64,000 nt of DNA. Origin: Acorus gramineus (Eukaryota; Streptophyta; Magnoliopsida; Acorales; Acoraceae). The translations under genes and the position numbers were made by a program. This document shows, in pieces, positions 14,530 through 26,251 of the stretch. Numbering within the stretch: the first letter of the stretch is position 1; every line of letters begins with the position of its first letter. The stretch spans positions 6,611,786-6,675,785 of the forward strand of contig CM060855.1 of NCBI GenBank assembly GCA_030737835.1. Reading direction: 5' to 3'. The notes under the pieces are model-generated. The model was not told the DNA's origin. It saw only the letters and a program-made list of their open reading frames with translations, and made no database searches.

Positions 14530-17500
14530 ACAATATTTATCAATTTCAACAAGTATGCATTGGAAGGTTCAAAATTACTCAAATAAAAAAAAAAATGAGA
14601 TAGATGATTTTTTAAAAAAATACGGGTTGTGTAAGTGCCCTTTTACATAAGCTATAAATTTTCTCTCAGAAAATGAAGGATATAATATTGTCATAGAAAA
14701 AAATAACACTTCATTTTTAAAAAGAGTATTTTCATGTGTCTAAAAAGATATGCATGGATGTGAATGTCTTTTATTTATTTATTTATTTTTCTATGGATCA
14801 CGAGATACAACTAGCATATTATATAACACACAAACAATTGGCTCTAAAATGGGACCATTAATGATCACCTTTATGTCCTAGTGTCGGCAGTGCAATATAC
14901 TTATCCACTGATTATACTGTGATATGAATCACAAATGGCTTTATCTAAATTATAAAATGGAATAAATCACTGGACCTCACTAATTGAAACCAACCTTAAT
15001 TTTCTTTTCCCCCCTTTTGTTTTATCCCCTCATCCATGAGAGAGGTTTACAAGTCCAGAAAAAATTGTTTTTTTTATCAATGTAAAATCCACTAATAATT
15101 ATGTTCAGATTAAATAGTATAAACCCTAATGGTAACTCAACGGAATAGATACTTGAATTGCTTATATCTATTATTATCCGTGCCAATATAATGGATTAAA
15201 AGACTTTCCATATCATTGTAAAGAAATTATATTTTGTAACGTAATGACACACATCCTAAAACATGTCATGCATCTCACACACATATCCCCACACTCAACA
15301 CAAATTTCAAACACAAACAATTAATATAATATATGGTAACACTTCTCATTCACGATTGGGGGTGCCTTTTAGCGGCGTGATGCGCATTGAGATGCACTGG
15401 GCACAAATCAGTTTCATGACGTAACAGGTGTTTGTTCTATTTAATTTCCTCCAACACGGTTTCACAAAGTAGAGCTCTCTTCTATATAGTGATCCATGGG
15501 GAGGCAAGGCATTCGCTGTTGTTTTCATTTATAGTTTGCTTTGCTTTCTTTCTTTCTTTGTCCTTGTATTTCAGATTCTTGATACTTCAATTAATATATG
15601 ATCGAGATAGAAATTGTCTATCGCCACGCTAAAAAAAAAATATGGGATAGAATTATTGTTTAAAAAGTTTTAAATCTTTACAACTTGTCTTGTAACAAGT
15701 TAATATTTTTCACATTTTGTAATGAAAATAACAAAAAAATAAAATAAAATAAAATTCTTGTAAGATTGTTATATGTCCCAAATAGCACAAATAGGAGGCT
15801 TCAACATGAAAATAATTAATCATGAGTTAGCATATATATATATATATAGCTCAAATACAATACACTATGAGATGTGATTTACTCTGTGTTAAATCCCTTA
15901 ATTAGTATTTCTCAATCTCTAATAATAGACTAACACATATCTAAATTTAACTCAAAACATATGAAGATGCATGGAGGGCAACAACTAGTATTGTCCCTCA
16001 AATTTTCCTATGAAAATTCTGAGTATGACCCTCAGGTTATCTCTATTATTTTTTACCACATTTTTATGTTTAATCCCCGTTAGCACATGGATAATAGACC
16101 ATTATACAAAAAAAGTACCAATAATGCATCTACATTCACATGAATGCAATTTTTTTTTTTTTTGGAAGAAAGTATCAATGTGAACACATCTATCCCATGA
16201 ATGTAATATTAAATACATACATTGTATGTGAAGACTGAAAAAAATCTTTCACTTGTTTAAGGAAACCCACCGCCCATTGTTGTTTCCCGAGTAGATAAAA
16301 ATTACCCACTGATTTTATTTTTTATTAATACAAATGGACAGCCACCTTTGCTAACCCAAACTATTTATATAATGTTGAATGACTTTACTTAAGGTTGATG
16401 AGAAATAACAAATTTTAATTTAAATAGTGATACTTGAGTCACACTCCTTGTCCTGTTATACTAAGATAATCCAACCTCAGATTATGAATTTTTTAAAGAC
16501 TTGGATGATGTAAACGGAATGACTAAATGAACAATATTGTGTATTTTTTTTTAGTGACAGACCAAATCATCCTATCTATCTATTTATTTTATATGTTGTT
16601 TGGTATTCCTTATCATCCCAGACAGATTAATATAGAACTCCATTGAATTCCATCCACACATTCTGTGCTTTGAATAATAATACTTCCTCATGCTTCACAT
16701 TCTCCACTGCGTGTATGTGTCATTAAATTAGGTTACATGAAAGTATAAAGTAAAGCCTACTAGATTACAAAACCAAAACCATTTAAAATTTTGGAAAAAA
16801 AAACCACTTCGATTCCTTAGCAACCTATTTGGGTTGGTGGAGTTCCAAAAGCATTAAAGTTGGATCAATTATTTGTAGAAATAGAGGACCTTTTGGTTTT
16901 TTCTCCGAATATTTTCAGATTCATCATTCTAAAAAAAAAGTATTGAATAAATTATAATATGTTAGAATATTTGAAAACAATCACACATTGAAAGTGAAAG
17001 AAAAAAAATTTCACTTTATACATATATGGACTCTCTCATAGAGTAATATCTACGAAAATACAAAAGAGAAAATGGTCCATACAAGTATACGCGTGTAAGT
17101 GCGTGCGGTCTAGCAAACTCAATCTATTGAGTGGGGACAAATAACACTTAAAAAAAAATGATCATTCACGTTTTAAAACTCCAATCATCTTCTATGTTTC
17201 CTAAATTTCATATTCAAAAAGTATTTTCAGATTCATGCTCCACCAGTTAAGTACCTTGGGAGTCCTCTGGTACACACAGTTTCGAAGGGATCCAAGGTCA
17301 AGACAGTTTTAAATTTTATCCAAATCTTGAAAAATACATATATGAAAAGGAAAATGATACACTCAATCACATTTATCAACCAAAACTCAGATCTCACATG
17401 GTTTTATTTTTTTAAAATAGTAAGCATCATCTAATGAAGTATATGCTTTGATAAAAAGTGCATATCGCTTCATTTTGAGTTGAATGAACCCATTTTTAGT

Positions 17501-17690
17501 AAGTGTAAGAAAAAATTTAGTGAAGTATATATATCATCTAATGAGATATATGATTAACAGAATCTGTAACAAGACATGTAAGTCTGTGTTTTGAACTGAA
17601 AAAAAAAAAAAACTGAGTGTAGCGGCACTCAATATATCATAGCCCAAGTTCATCGTAGCCCAAGCCCATCACACAACCGCACGTTCGACA
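14530..17690. other. Intergenic region without recognised genes
   Basis: AT-rich sequence with poly-A/T runs and a short AT microsatellite near 15.83 kb. Open frames are short and unlike known families. Nothing was recognised that can be called a gene or RNA. Confidence 0.5.
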
Positions 17691-17843
17691 TCTGTTTCTC
17701 TGTCCCACGCATTGGTCTCAGATTGCCAGACCATGCGTGAAGAAAGACAAAGAAAAACGAGAACAAAATTGATCGATTCATCTTTTATATGATCAGTCAG
17801 CAACGAGAGGACGAAACCGTAATAAATCCAACCATTCCGAACC

Positions 17844-17861
17844 ATGTCGATGAAACCCTAA
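17844..17861 (+). promoter_or_regulatory. Five-codon uORF with telobox-like motif
   Basis: ATGTCGATGAAACCCTAA encodes MSMKP and stops four bases before the main start codon at 17866. Its end contains AAACCCTAA, identical to the telo-box found in promoters and 5' leaders of many plant genes. Whether the transcript includes this uORF depends on the unknown transcription start. Confidence 0.5.
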
Positions 17862-17865
17862 ACCC

Positions 17866-18282
17866 ATGGAACCCCCTCCCCGTCTCCTAACCCTAACCCT
17901 AGCCATCGCATTGATCTTCTCCAGGTCCGTCCGATCCGACTTCTACCCTCCCTCCCCTTCCCCCTCCCCCTCCCCCTCCCCCTCGCCTTCCTTTCACACG
18001 AAGCTCCCCGCACAACCCAACGGAAACCTCGGCCTCCCTTCCCCGGTGACGCTCCGGCCCCCTCCCGACGGCCACCGCACGTGGTGGCACCAGAAGCACC
18101 AGCCTCCACAGCCGCCGACGCTGTCGCCGGGGCGGCCGAAGGAGAGGCTCAACGTGGGGAAGAAAGTGGGGATCTTGTTCTCCGGGGCGGTGGCGGTGAT
18201 GCAGGTCACCGTGGTAGGGGTCCTGGTCTACAAGAGGGTCCAGATCTCGAGAATGAGGAGCTTTCGTGAGGCCGAGTTGTGA
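17866..18282 (+). CDS. Small proline-rich single-pass membrane protein
   Basis: The single-exon frame encodes 138 residues. Residues 1-24 look like a signal peptide (LLTLTLAIALIF core, predicted cleavage near VRS-D). Next come a tract of five to six Ser-Pro repeats (about 28-42), of the kind that is hydroxylated and glycosylated in cell-wall proteins, and a further Pro/His-rich stretch including RTWWHQKHQPPQPP. A membrane segment follows at about 102-124 (VGILFSGAVAVMQ and onward), then a short basic tail (KRVQISRMRSF). The layout predicts a plasma-membrane or endomembrane protein with an extracellular hydroxyproline-rich arm. Similar small plant proteins are annotated only as transmembrane or hydroxyproline-rich; no biochemical role is known to me. 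High GC and codon regularity support a real gene. The start is chosen for its signal peptide. Confidence 0.72.
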   Translation: MEPPPRLLTLTLAIALIFSRSVRSDFYPPSPSPSPSPSPSPSFHTKLPAQPNGNLGLPSPVTLRPPPDGHRTWWHQKHQPPQPPTLSPGRPKERLNVGKKVGILFSGAVAVMQVTVVGVLVYKRVQISRMRSFREAEL

Positions 18283-21130
18283 AGGTTTGATTGATTTTGT
18301 TTATTGATTGATTCTTTTTGGATCGGCGGATTAGACGGTCGATTGGGATGAGTGGTAGGTATATCTTCTCCTTCGATCTGTCTCACTGTGCATTTGAATT
18401 TTGTATAAATGTTGTTAGTTTGATTTAATGCTTACTCACTCATCCGTTTTTAGTGTACAGAGGGCTTCTTTTACATGGAATGATGTTTACGTCAATTTTT
18501 TATTTATTCATTTATATTCATAGTGCAGATGTTGGTCATCTTGAATTGGGGTATTGGGCATTCCTGTTAAGTGTTTACCAATATGATGATTAGTTTAGCT
18601 ATTTAAGATTGTCCTTTTTATTTGCTTGTATAAATGATAGTGTTATAATGCTTAGGTTTGATCTTCAGAACCATCATTGTTAGTCATTCTGGATTGGTTT
18701 GCTTATCATGAAAACTTTAGAATTAGTGGTGAGAGCTACAAGCAATGAACCAAGCACGGTGGCACTCCATGGATATAAGATTGGATGAGGGTTACTTTTT
18801 TTAGCTTTCATTAAGGCATTTTAGCACCCCCCCGCCCAAAAAAAAAAAAAAAAAAAAGATGATGTGTGCCTTTTATGCATGTGTATGGAATCTTCAGTTA
18901 CAATAATTCTAAGGTTTTTGGAGTAAATTATTTTTTTTTGAAGTTTTAACGGTAGGCTATTGCCTACCATGTTCTTGTATTTCCCTATTTTGGCATTCCC
19001 TTTCTTAAAAAATTAAGGCTGAAGGCCTACCATTTTCTTCAAAAAATAAAGGTAGGCGATTGCCCTCAAATTTTATAAATCAAAGAGAATGCCCAAAAGG
19101 GAAATACAACAAATAAACAGCAAACAAAAGGGAAGATTGTATTATGGTATCTGGAATTAACATGAACTTGCAGATTGCTTTTTGTCTTGTCCTGAGGTTG
19201 TGTGCTCAGTTAGATGCATTTGACATGATACAGGGTAAAACATGAATTTAAAGCTTTTAAATCACCTTTGTATCTTCTAATGGTTGGTCACTTGGCCTGC
19301 CATATTGAACAGACATAAATGTAACATTTGTGGGGTGTTTGCATCATCTGTAAGTTGGTAGCTAGGTCCATGATTTTTTTTTATCACTTGAACATGACTT
19401 CATTGTAGTTGTTGATAGCATCAAATGTGAAGTGTTGTTGGACATGGTGTCGTTAGAAAAAATAAATATTAAAATTTGATTATGTGATGTACTGATATGA
19501 TTCATACCTAACGAAGGAAAGGTTTTGACATCATTTGTATTTCCTTGTGTCTTGTATAGGAAGAGCACTTGGCTCTCTGTTTTCCTTGGGGAGGTTTACG
19601 ACTTGCATATCAGCTAGATTTATGATATGCATATTAAGTAGAGGTTTAGGAGTCTTGGGCTAGAGTCAAATTAGGTTTGGTCTATATTCAATTTCGGTTT
19701 GTTTTTAAGGCATATTCAGAACTGTTGATAAAATATGATTTCTTATTCTTGACCATTGATACCAACTGTGCATCGTCAAACACCATGAACTTATGATCTG
19801 AGCTGCTCTGATCATGTAGTTTCTTGTGCTTTTCTTGCATATTAGACGATCCTCATTTAGAGGCTTGTTGTCAGTTCATTTAGCAAAGGAATCAAGCTTG
19901 AACAAAGAGATCCTAGTCAAGCCCAAGGTGCTCATGAGTGGGGCATGGTTTGTTCATCACATCCAATATTAGGTAATTTTTTCATTTTTTTTGTTTTGAG
20001 TAATTGGCATTACCTGGTCTTTATATTGTATGAACTGCAACGATCACCTTGAAAATGGAATTGACAATGGTGCTCTCACCAAAGTTTTGTCTGCATTTTT
20101 AATACTGAATAGTTAGGAATAGGAAATCTTTTTGTTGCACTTTATAACAATTGCCACAATTATGGAATTCGGGAATTACTTGATCAACCAGGTATTTCTT
20201 TAATGAAATGGCAGAATGCATGATGCTTATCAACCGTATACTTTTGGTAGGTTTCATTAAGTTAAAGAGATATTGAATTACTATTAGAACCTTTCTGCCA
20301 GATAGATTCTTAACCTTGAGAATCCAATCTTCCATTTTTTTACTTAAGCAAAAAGAAAAAAAACTATGGGAATCATATAGTCATATTAACTGGGGCTAGT
20401 CAGGCTTTAAGTTGGAATTTATTCACCATTATTTTCTCTTTATTTGTTACTTTTTTAAAAGAAGTTGGTGACTTCCAAACTTGAATACTTCAACGACCAT
20501 TTGGTCCATTTGAGCAATCAGAAAAGGTTATGCATAAAACAACTTAAACATGGAACACCCCTCTGTAGTCTCTATCTTCACCAAACTTATAATATGGCTA
20601 TTCACTGACTTCCATATCACAATTCCATTTTTTTATATAGAGACTGAGAGATGTTAGCTGTTGGGGGGAGAAGAGAGTGGGCACCCTTACTTGAAAGAGA
20701 TATGGTTTCCATGACATGAAAAAGAATTCTGAGGGGTCGATGACTATGAAAGAGTTAATCAGGTATGAGGATCAAATACTAATAGTAAAATATCATGCAG
20801 TGTTACGTGAGTTATGCTTGCATGAGAACTCATACATGCTAACAACTATCTGGAGGGTACTTTATGAGGCCTACTTGTGTTGGTATGTACACATCCAAAC
20901 TGCTTGATCATATACCAATAACTAATATTCCAGGCCTATTCATCTGATTCTTTTTAGTTTTCTGATTTTAAATTGAGTCTTTTGATGTTTACAGAACTTA
21001 CATACTATGAGATGTAGAATTCCACACAATGCCATCCATATACTTATTTATATGTACACCTTTAACAGAAAGTGAATGGGAATTTATTTTAGGCAGTGGT
21101 TTGGTGTAATGTGCTTTACCACAGTGGAAA
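18283..21130. other. 3' flank of the membrane-protein gene and intergenic DNA
   Basis: The first 150-300 bases are probably the 3' UTR of the upstream gene. Beyond that the DNA is AT-rich and holds no recognised gene. A poly-A run of about 19 follows a C-rich stretch at 18830-18857, resembling a retroposition tail. An inverted repeat occurs at about 18945-19112 (listed separately). Confidence 0.45.
18945..19112. repeat. Inverted repeat, probable small MITE remnant
   Basis: GGTAGGCTATTGCCTACC near 18952 and the sequence up to GGAAATACAAC near 19109 contain complementary arms (TGTATTTCCC..TTTGGCATTC against GAATGCCCAAAAGGGAAATACA). They are separated by a shorter repeat of AGGCCTACC words. No coding potential. 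Confidence 0.5.
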
Positions 21131-21136
21131 CAGTTA

Positions 21137-21604
21137 CCCCCCGTTTGGATTGAGGAATAAGCTATTCGAGGGTTTATACCTATTTCAAGAACAAATAATT
21201 TTATCAATAGAATAAGTGATTTTCTGGTTGGTTGTATTTTTTTTAATTCTCATTGAAAAACGTAATAATAAAGGTTGAGTTGCTTGGTTAATGAAGAATA
21301 AAATGTGAATAAAATATAAAAAGTTGATTTGACATGTGGGCCTATTGATTTATAAAAGGTGATGACAGGTGATTTGATGTGATGAGATGTGATTTTTTTT
21401 AATGTGATGGTGGGCCCCACCTTTCATGGGAATAGATAAATTGGGTATAAGCTTATCCCAGGGGTTACTTAGAATTATTATACTCTCTTATACTTATTTA
21501 TACTGGCATAGTAATACCAAGTTATACTATGTAAACAAACAGCCATTTTTCCTTATCCATTCATCCTAGCTTATACCACCCTTAACCCCCATCCAAACAG
21601 GGGG
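21137..21604. mobile_element. PIF/Harbinger-type (Tourist-like) MITE
   Basis: The 468-bp element starts CCCCCCGTTTGGATTGAGG and ends with the inverted CCATCCAAACAGGGGG. It is flanked by TTA on both sides (21134-21136 and 21605-21607), the trinucleotide target duplication characteristic of PIF/Harbinger elements. It has no transposase frame and is a deletion derivative. Internal words (GGTATAAGC, AATGTGAATAAA, GTGGGCC) recur in the 27.8-28.35 kb element. Confidence 0.8.
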
Positions 21605-22279
21605 TTAATGACTATATACCCAATATAAATATTTTTGAATTGGAAATTATTGCATTGGGGAGATGCTGAGGAGATTTTGACCTTTTTTAAGATATGTTAC
21701 GGTTTTAACCAAATTGGATAACATTCCTGTCTCCACCCTCTAAACCAGGGCTCTTAGTGATTCTGGGAAATTAATTTGTTTAGAGTGTGGTGGTGCTGTC
21801 ATGCTGCTTGTAATGGCCTGTAGCAACAGAAAGACTTCCACTGCTCTGCTTTTCTGTGATGGGTTATAGGTGATTCATCCACAATTTTAGTATGTGATTA
21901 CACCCTAGACGGGTTTATACAAGTTGAATAATAATTCAATACTTTGTTTTTGTTTTGTTCATGAATTGGTAGCTTACAGCTGAAATGGCACTCTACAATG
22001 CATATGGAGGAGTTTCCAACTAGTTGAATGCATTAGATACAAAGGGAAGTTCTTTAAACTTTTTGTTTTTGGGAGATTAGATTGGAGCATTCTTATTGAA
22101 AAAGATGCCCGAACAAAGGAGACAAGGAATCTATGGATAAAGTTAGTAAGGAAGTGAAAGGGAATAAAAAGGAAAAAGGGTGGGCTCCACCGGATCAGAA
22201 AGACCCATCAATGTCTTTCCCCAAATCTCGAACCATGCATTCCCTGTGATAGTGGCGTCTTCCCCCTTAAAATTGTTGT

Positions 22280-23530
22280 TGCCCAAGATCTAAGAGTTGA
22301 GGATATTGCCGCTCAAATGTTTTCCATGTAAATTCTCTTTTGTACAAAAGATGCGATCATTGTGTGCGATCCAAATGTACCAACACACCACATGTTGGAT
22401 AGTTTGTGAAGTTTTTAAGATCACCATGCTTATACCTTTTCTGAAACCAAGGTCATTGAAAGAACTTGTCAAGGGTCGTGCACTCACGCCCACTGTCTCC
22501 CATATCCAAGCACTAAATGAGCATCCAAAGATAGATGGTCCCTTGTTTCCTTTTCCATTGTGCATAGCTTGCGAGTATCATTGCCATTTGTGCACCAATT
22601 TCTACTGATTGACTTTGGTAGGGATCTTGTCTAGCATAGGCAACAACATGGAACATGGAGGCCTTTCCTCCCACCCCTTTAAAGTGGAACCCCATCCATT
22701 TAAAAAATCATTTTCTTTTTTTTTTTGGGATGGAGAGAGATAGAAAGAAAGAAAAGAGGGAGGGAGGGAGGGAGAGGCCGAGGTGGGTGACAGCGGGCAA
22801 ATGATGGCGGAGGAGGGTGACAAAGTGGAGGGGGCGGGTGGCACTGGGGAAGAGAGAGATGGGGGGTAAGGGGGGCAGATGGCACTGGAGGAGGCGGGGG
22901 TGGTGGAGGTCGGGCGAATGGAGCGAGTGGCCTCGGGAAATAAAGAAAGGGAGGGGGGCAAGCGGGTGGCATCGAGGGAAGGAGGCAGGTGCTGGTGGGC
23001 GGAGGACGGCGGAGGTGGGCAGCTCTTTCTCTCTCTTCCTGTCTCTACCTCTCTCTCTAACTCCCTTATCCCTTGCCACTCACCTCACCCTAGAAAAAAA
23101 AAATCTCAGAGTGGGGTTCCACCTTAATGGGGTGAGGGGAAAGGCGGCCCCCCACAAAACATCGGATCTTCAAAGGGGAAAGGGTGCCCCATATTAGGCA
23201 CTCAAACCAAATAGAAGGAATATCTTGGGGAGATGCTTGTTGAGCTTTGTATATAGTCTTCACATAAAATCCGGAGCCCAGACACAACTTCCATCTAATC
23301 GTGTCTGCATCTTCCGAATTTAAATCCACTTCTTGAAGAGTCGCAAGAAGAGAGGTAATCTCCTCTGCTTCTATGTCATTTGGATCCCTACGCAATCGAG
23401 CAATCCAAATAATGTCATCACGTATGAAAGGAGTCTCCGATGAGATCACTCTAAGAAGGTTGGGAAGAGGGATGATAAAGAGGAACCTTGGAGCCAATTG
23501 TCTTTCCAAAAACGCGTTTCCACTCTATTT
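22280..23530 (-). pseudogene. LINE (non-LTR retrotransposon) ORF2 fragment, interrupted
   Basis: On the minus strand the translation carries the C-terminal end of a plant LINE reverse transcriptase ORF. An upstream part includes DADTIRWKLCLGSGFYVK, IWFECLIWG and PLKIRCF. After a foreign insertion it resumes with the zinc-binding zf-RVT region (LDKIPTKVN, then ECSFSAWIW-like CSFSAWIWETVG and WYIWIAHNDRIF). Stop codons and frameshifts break it, so it is a dead copy. The break at IRCF coincides with the 22.66-23.14 kb insertion. Confidence 0.75.
22662..23142. mobile_element. Insertion with inverted ends and GA-rich minisatellite core
   Basis: The element splits the surrounding LINE frame. Its left end GCCTTTCCTCCCACCCC, followed by GTGGAACCCCA, matches the reverse complement of its right end (TGGGGTTCCAC..GGGGTGAGGGGAAAGGC). 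Between the ends lies a 350-bp GA/GC-rich, highly purine-skewed array of irregular units such as GGCGGGTGGCACTGG. The overlapping open frames here are low-complexity artefacts. Superfamily unknown. Confidence 0.6.
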
Positions 23531-23552
23531 CCCGGCAGTAAAAAATGAACGC

Positions 23553-24038
23553 TGTACATGAAATATATTCTAGTTTTATTGGGGCATTAATAGGGAAGTT
23601 TGTATGTGAATGGTATTTATCATCAAAAATAAATAGTCGTGCATGTGTAGCATGTAAGCAGACAAAAATACACGTTTTAGTTAGTAAGCCAACTATCATG
23701 TTGTCTTTGTTTATGATTGTCACAGTTTGTTATTTATCTGTACCTATAAATTTAGGGTTTGAGTTTTGGGCATATTTTAGTTACTCCAGCTTCAAAACAA
23801 TTTTTCAATTCTTAGATTGTACGATTGAAACATCACATTCTTCAAAATGATTAATATGCATTACCATTCCTCTTTTTTTTTTTAACTAGCAAATTTTCAC
23901 TGCATTAAATTTCTGTCTTTTTTTTTCACTTTAAGGTACTGAATCTGTCATTATTGGTATAAAAAAAAAGATGATGCATTGGATACTTTAATGTCATACA
24001 TGAAATATGTTCTAATTTTATTGGGGCATTAGTTAGAT
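23553..24038. repeat. Direct repeat pair about 440 bp apart
   Basis: Segments at about 23556-23595 and 23999-24038 share ACATGAAATAT, TCTAGTTTTATTGGGGCATTA (second copy TCTAATTTTATTGGGGCATTA) and similar flanks. They may be termini of a decayed element. No frame of interest lies between them. Confidence 0.5.
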
Positions 24039-24781
24039 TAAATCCTAATATCTCAGTTGGAAGATTGACTCGTGTGTTTACTAGACGAGGCATATGAAGA
24101 TGATTCAAAGTGTCGTACAGTCTTGTGGTTTGTATCAGAAAACATTAATCAACATCAACATTGTTTTCAAGGGATGGGTGATTTACGTTGATACACTCAT
24201 ACACCATGGAATTTGATCTTGAGCCAGGACTGGGTTGAATTCTTTTTGGGGGTTGATTCTAGAGTGGAGGAGGGTGGCTGGTTGGAATTGCATTCCATAT
24301 GCATATGTATTGCATTTTGTAAAGTTAAAATCCATGAACACCACTATACATTGACATATTTGGTTTAAAGTAATTCATAGTCCTATTTGATATTTAATGC
24401 ATCATGTTTTCTTTATATTTTTGTACAAGTTTATGGATCTATGTTTATAAATGTGTTAGTTAACCATAGCTTCTTGTGAAAAATACAGTTCTCTTACCAT
24501 ATTTGATAGCTTGTGGAAAATGCAGTACTGATTGTCTGTCGGGAGACTTGAATGCATCTCTGACTTCTCTTTACACGAAGAACTGTTGTTAGAGGGGGAA
24601 AAAACCTTTCCCTGTATGCTGTTCATATGAGACTTGACTGTGTAGTTTGGGATAACAGTGAAGACAACTACTGTCGCAGTAGCTGCCTTGATGTTTCCAA
24701 TCAATTTCAATGTGAAATTGAACTACATTGAGATAAAATGTCTGTACGATAACATGGCCTGGGGGACCAGAGGATTGTATT

Positions 24782-25374
24782 CATAGTTGCGACTAGGCGG
24801 TCCAGATGGACCTAGGCGATTGCCTGCCTAAACGCATGTTAATTAAGCGGGCGCCTGGTCCCGCCTACCCTTTTAAATCACGTCTAGCCCGCCTTAATTG
24901 CGCTTAGCCCGTTCAATCCCTCGCCTAACCTCAAAAATAAAAAACAAAAAAAAAAACACGATCGAAAGATTGAAACATCACCTACCCTGCCGGCCAACGG
25001 TGTAGCGGATGTTTCCGGTTCCAAGTAAATCTTTATTGATTTTTTGTCTCAACCTCGTATCTGTCAAAATTTCTGAACTCTTATCTCATTCTCCCTCAAT
25101 CTCTTCTCTTTTTTCTTCTTCTTTAATGTTACTACACTAGGGTTAGATTATATTAGTTTTGTTGAAATGGACATGCATCAATAAATTAAATTAATGTGTT
25201 ATTTATTTATAAATAGCATTCTTCATTTTAAATAGTATTCATGGAAAAATTAAAGTATGGATATGTAGATAAATAACTTTAATATAATTATCAATTTAAA
25301 TAATAAAATCTTAATTAGACACGCCTAGGCGGTTGGCCACCGCCTAGGCTCGCCTAGCCGTCCAGACAACTATG
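24782..25374. mobile_element. hAT-like non-autonomous element with 8-bp target duplication
   Basis: The 593-bp element has 8-bp perfect inverted ends, CATAGTTG and CAACTATG. Diverged inverted subterminal regions of GCCTAGGCG words extend about 100 bp inward. The flanking 8 bp ATTGTATT is repeated exactly (24774-24781 and 25375-25382). An 8-bp duplication fits hAT transposition. There is no transposase, and the interior is AT-rich. Confidence 0.82.
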
Positions 25375-26251
25375 ATTGTATTGAAGGTTATCATCGCTAG
25401 AATCAATCTAGATTGAAGTTTTATTCAACATGCGTGATGGAATGTGACATGTTAGAGTTTTTAGATCCGGGTCTGCGGTCATGTTGACGCTGTTAAAAAT
25501 CCTCTTACGCTTAAATTTTGTTTTTTTGTTTTTTGAAAAAAAAAAAAACTTTCAGCCTTCATCGGGGTGTTCAATTATTTCTCTTAATGTTCACTGCTCA
25601 TGGATGTCAAATCCTGTCTTCTAATGTTCACTGCTTATGGATGTTCAATCATTTTAGTTTTGTCTACGTAACATCATTTGATATGGGGTGAATTCTTTCA
25701 CCACTTGTGGTCTTATATCACCTTCTCTCATTGATTTGCGCAACCAGATCAAATTGTTGGATTATTCCCACAACCTTTAATGATCAAAAGATTTGCCTCT
25801 TGAGATAATCTTCTTTTTTATTGCAATGTTCATTTCTATGTGTGAAACCACATATTATTGTGCTTCCTGTATGTATAAATATTCATTGTACATGAATGTA
25901 GCCTAGTTTCTGAATATTCCATTGATTAATGTGTGAACAGAATCTTGAAATGACTCCACGATAAGAGAGTGATTTGTATCAACGGTATGGCCTAGTAGTT
26001 TTAAAAGGGTCAATCTTTATCTTTGAGGACCCTCGTTTTGAGTCAGAGTAAAGTCTATTAGGTCAGATTTTGTGTGTTTTTGTATCAGAGTTTGTCCCTG
26101 TTTTTTAGCATTGCGTACCTAGTTGGATTTTAATTTCAGGTACAAAGAAATATTGTCCAATGAATTTGGTCCATGATAAATGAAAACACTAAAAAAAAAA
26201 AATTTGAAAGACATTGACGGGCTCGCCATTGCAACTCTGTTTTTATTGGTT

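Noticed and set aside
17878..17910. Interstitial telomere repeat (CTAACCCTAACCCTAG)
   Set aside because: Only about two units, and they lie in frame within the signal-peptide codons of the membrane protein.
22700..23197. Several overlapping Pro/Ser-rich and Gly/Arg-rich open frames
   Set aside because: All six frames are open because of the purine-rich minisatellite. They are composition artefacts inside an insertion.
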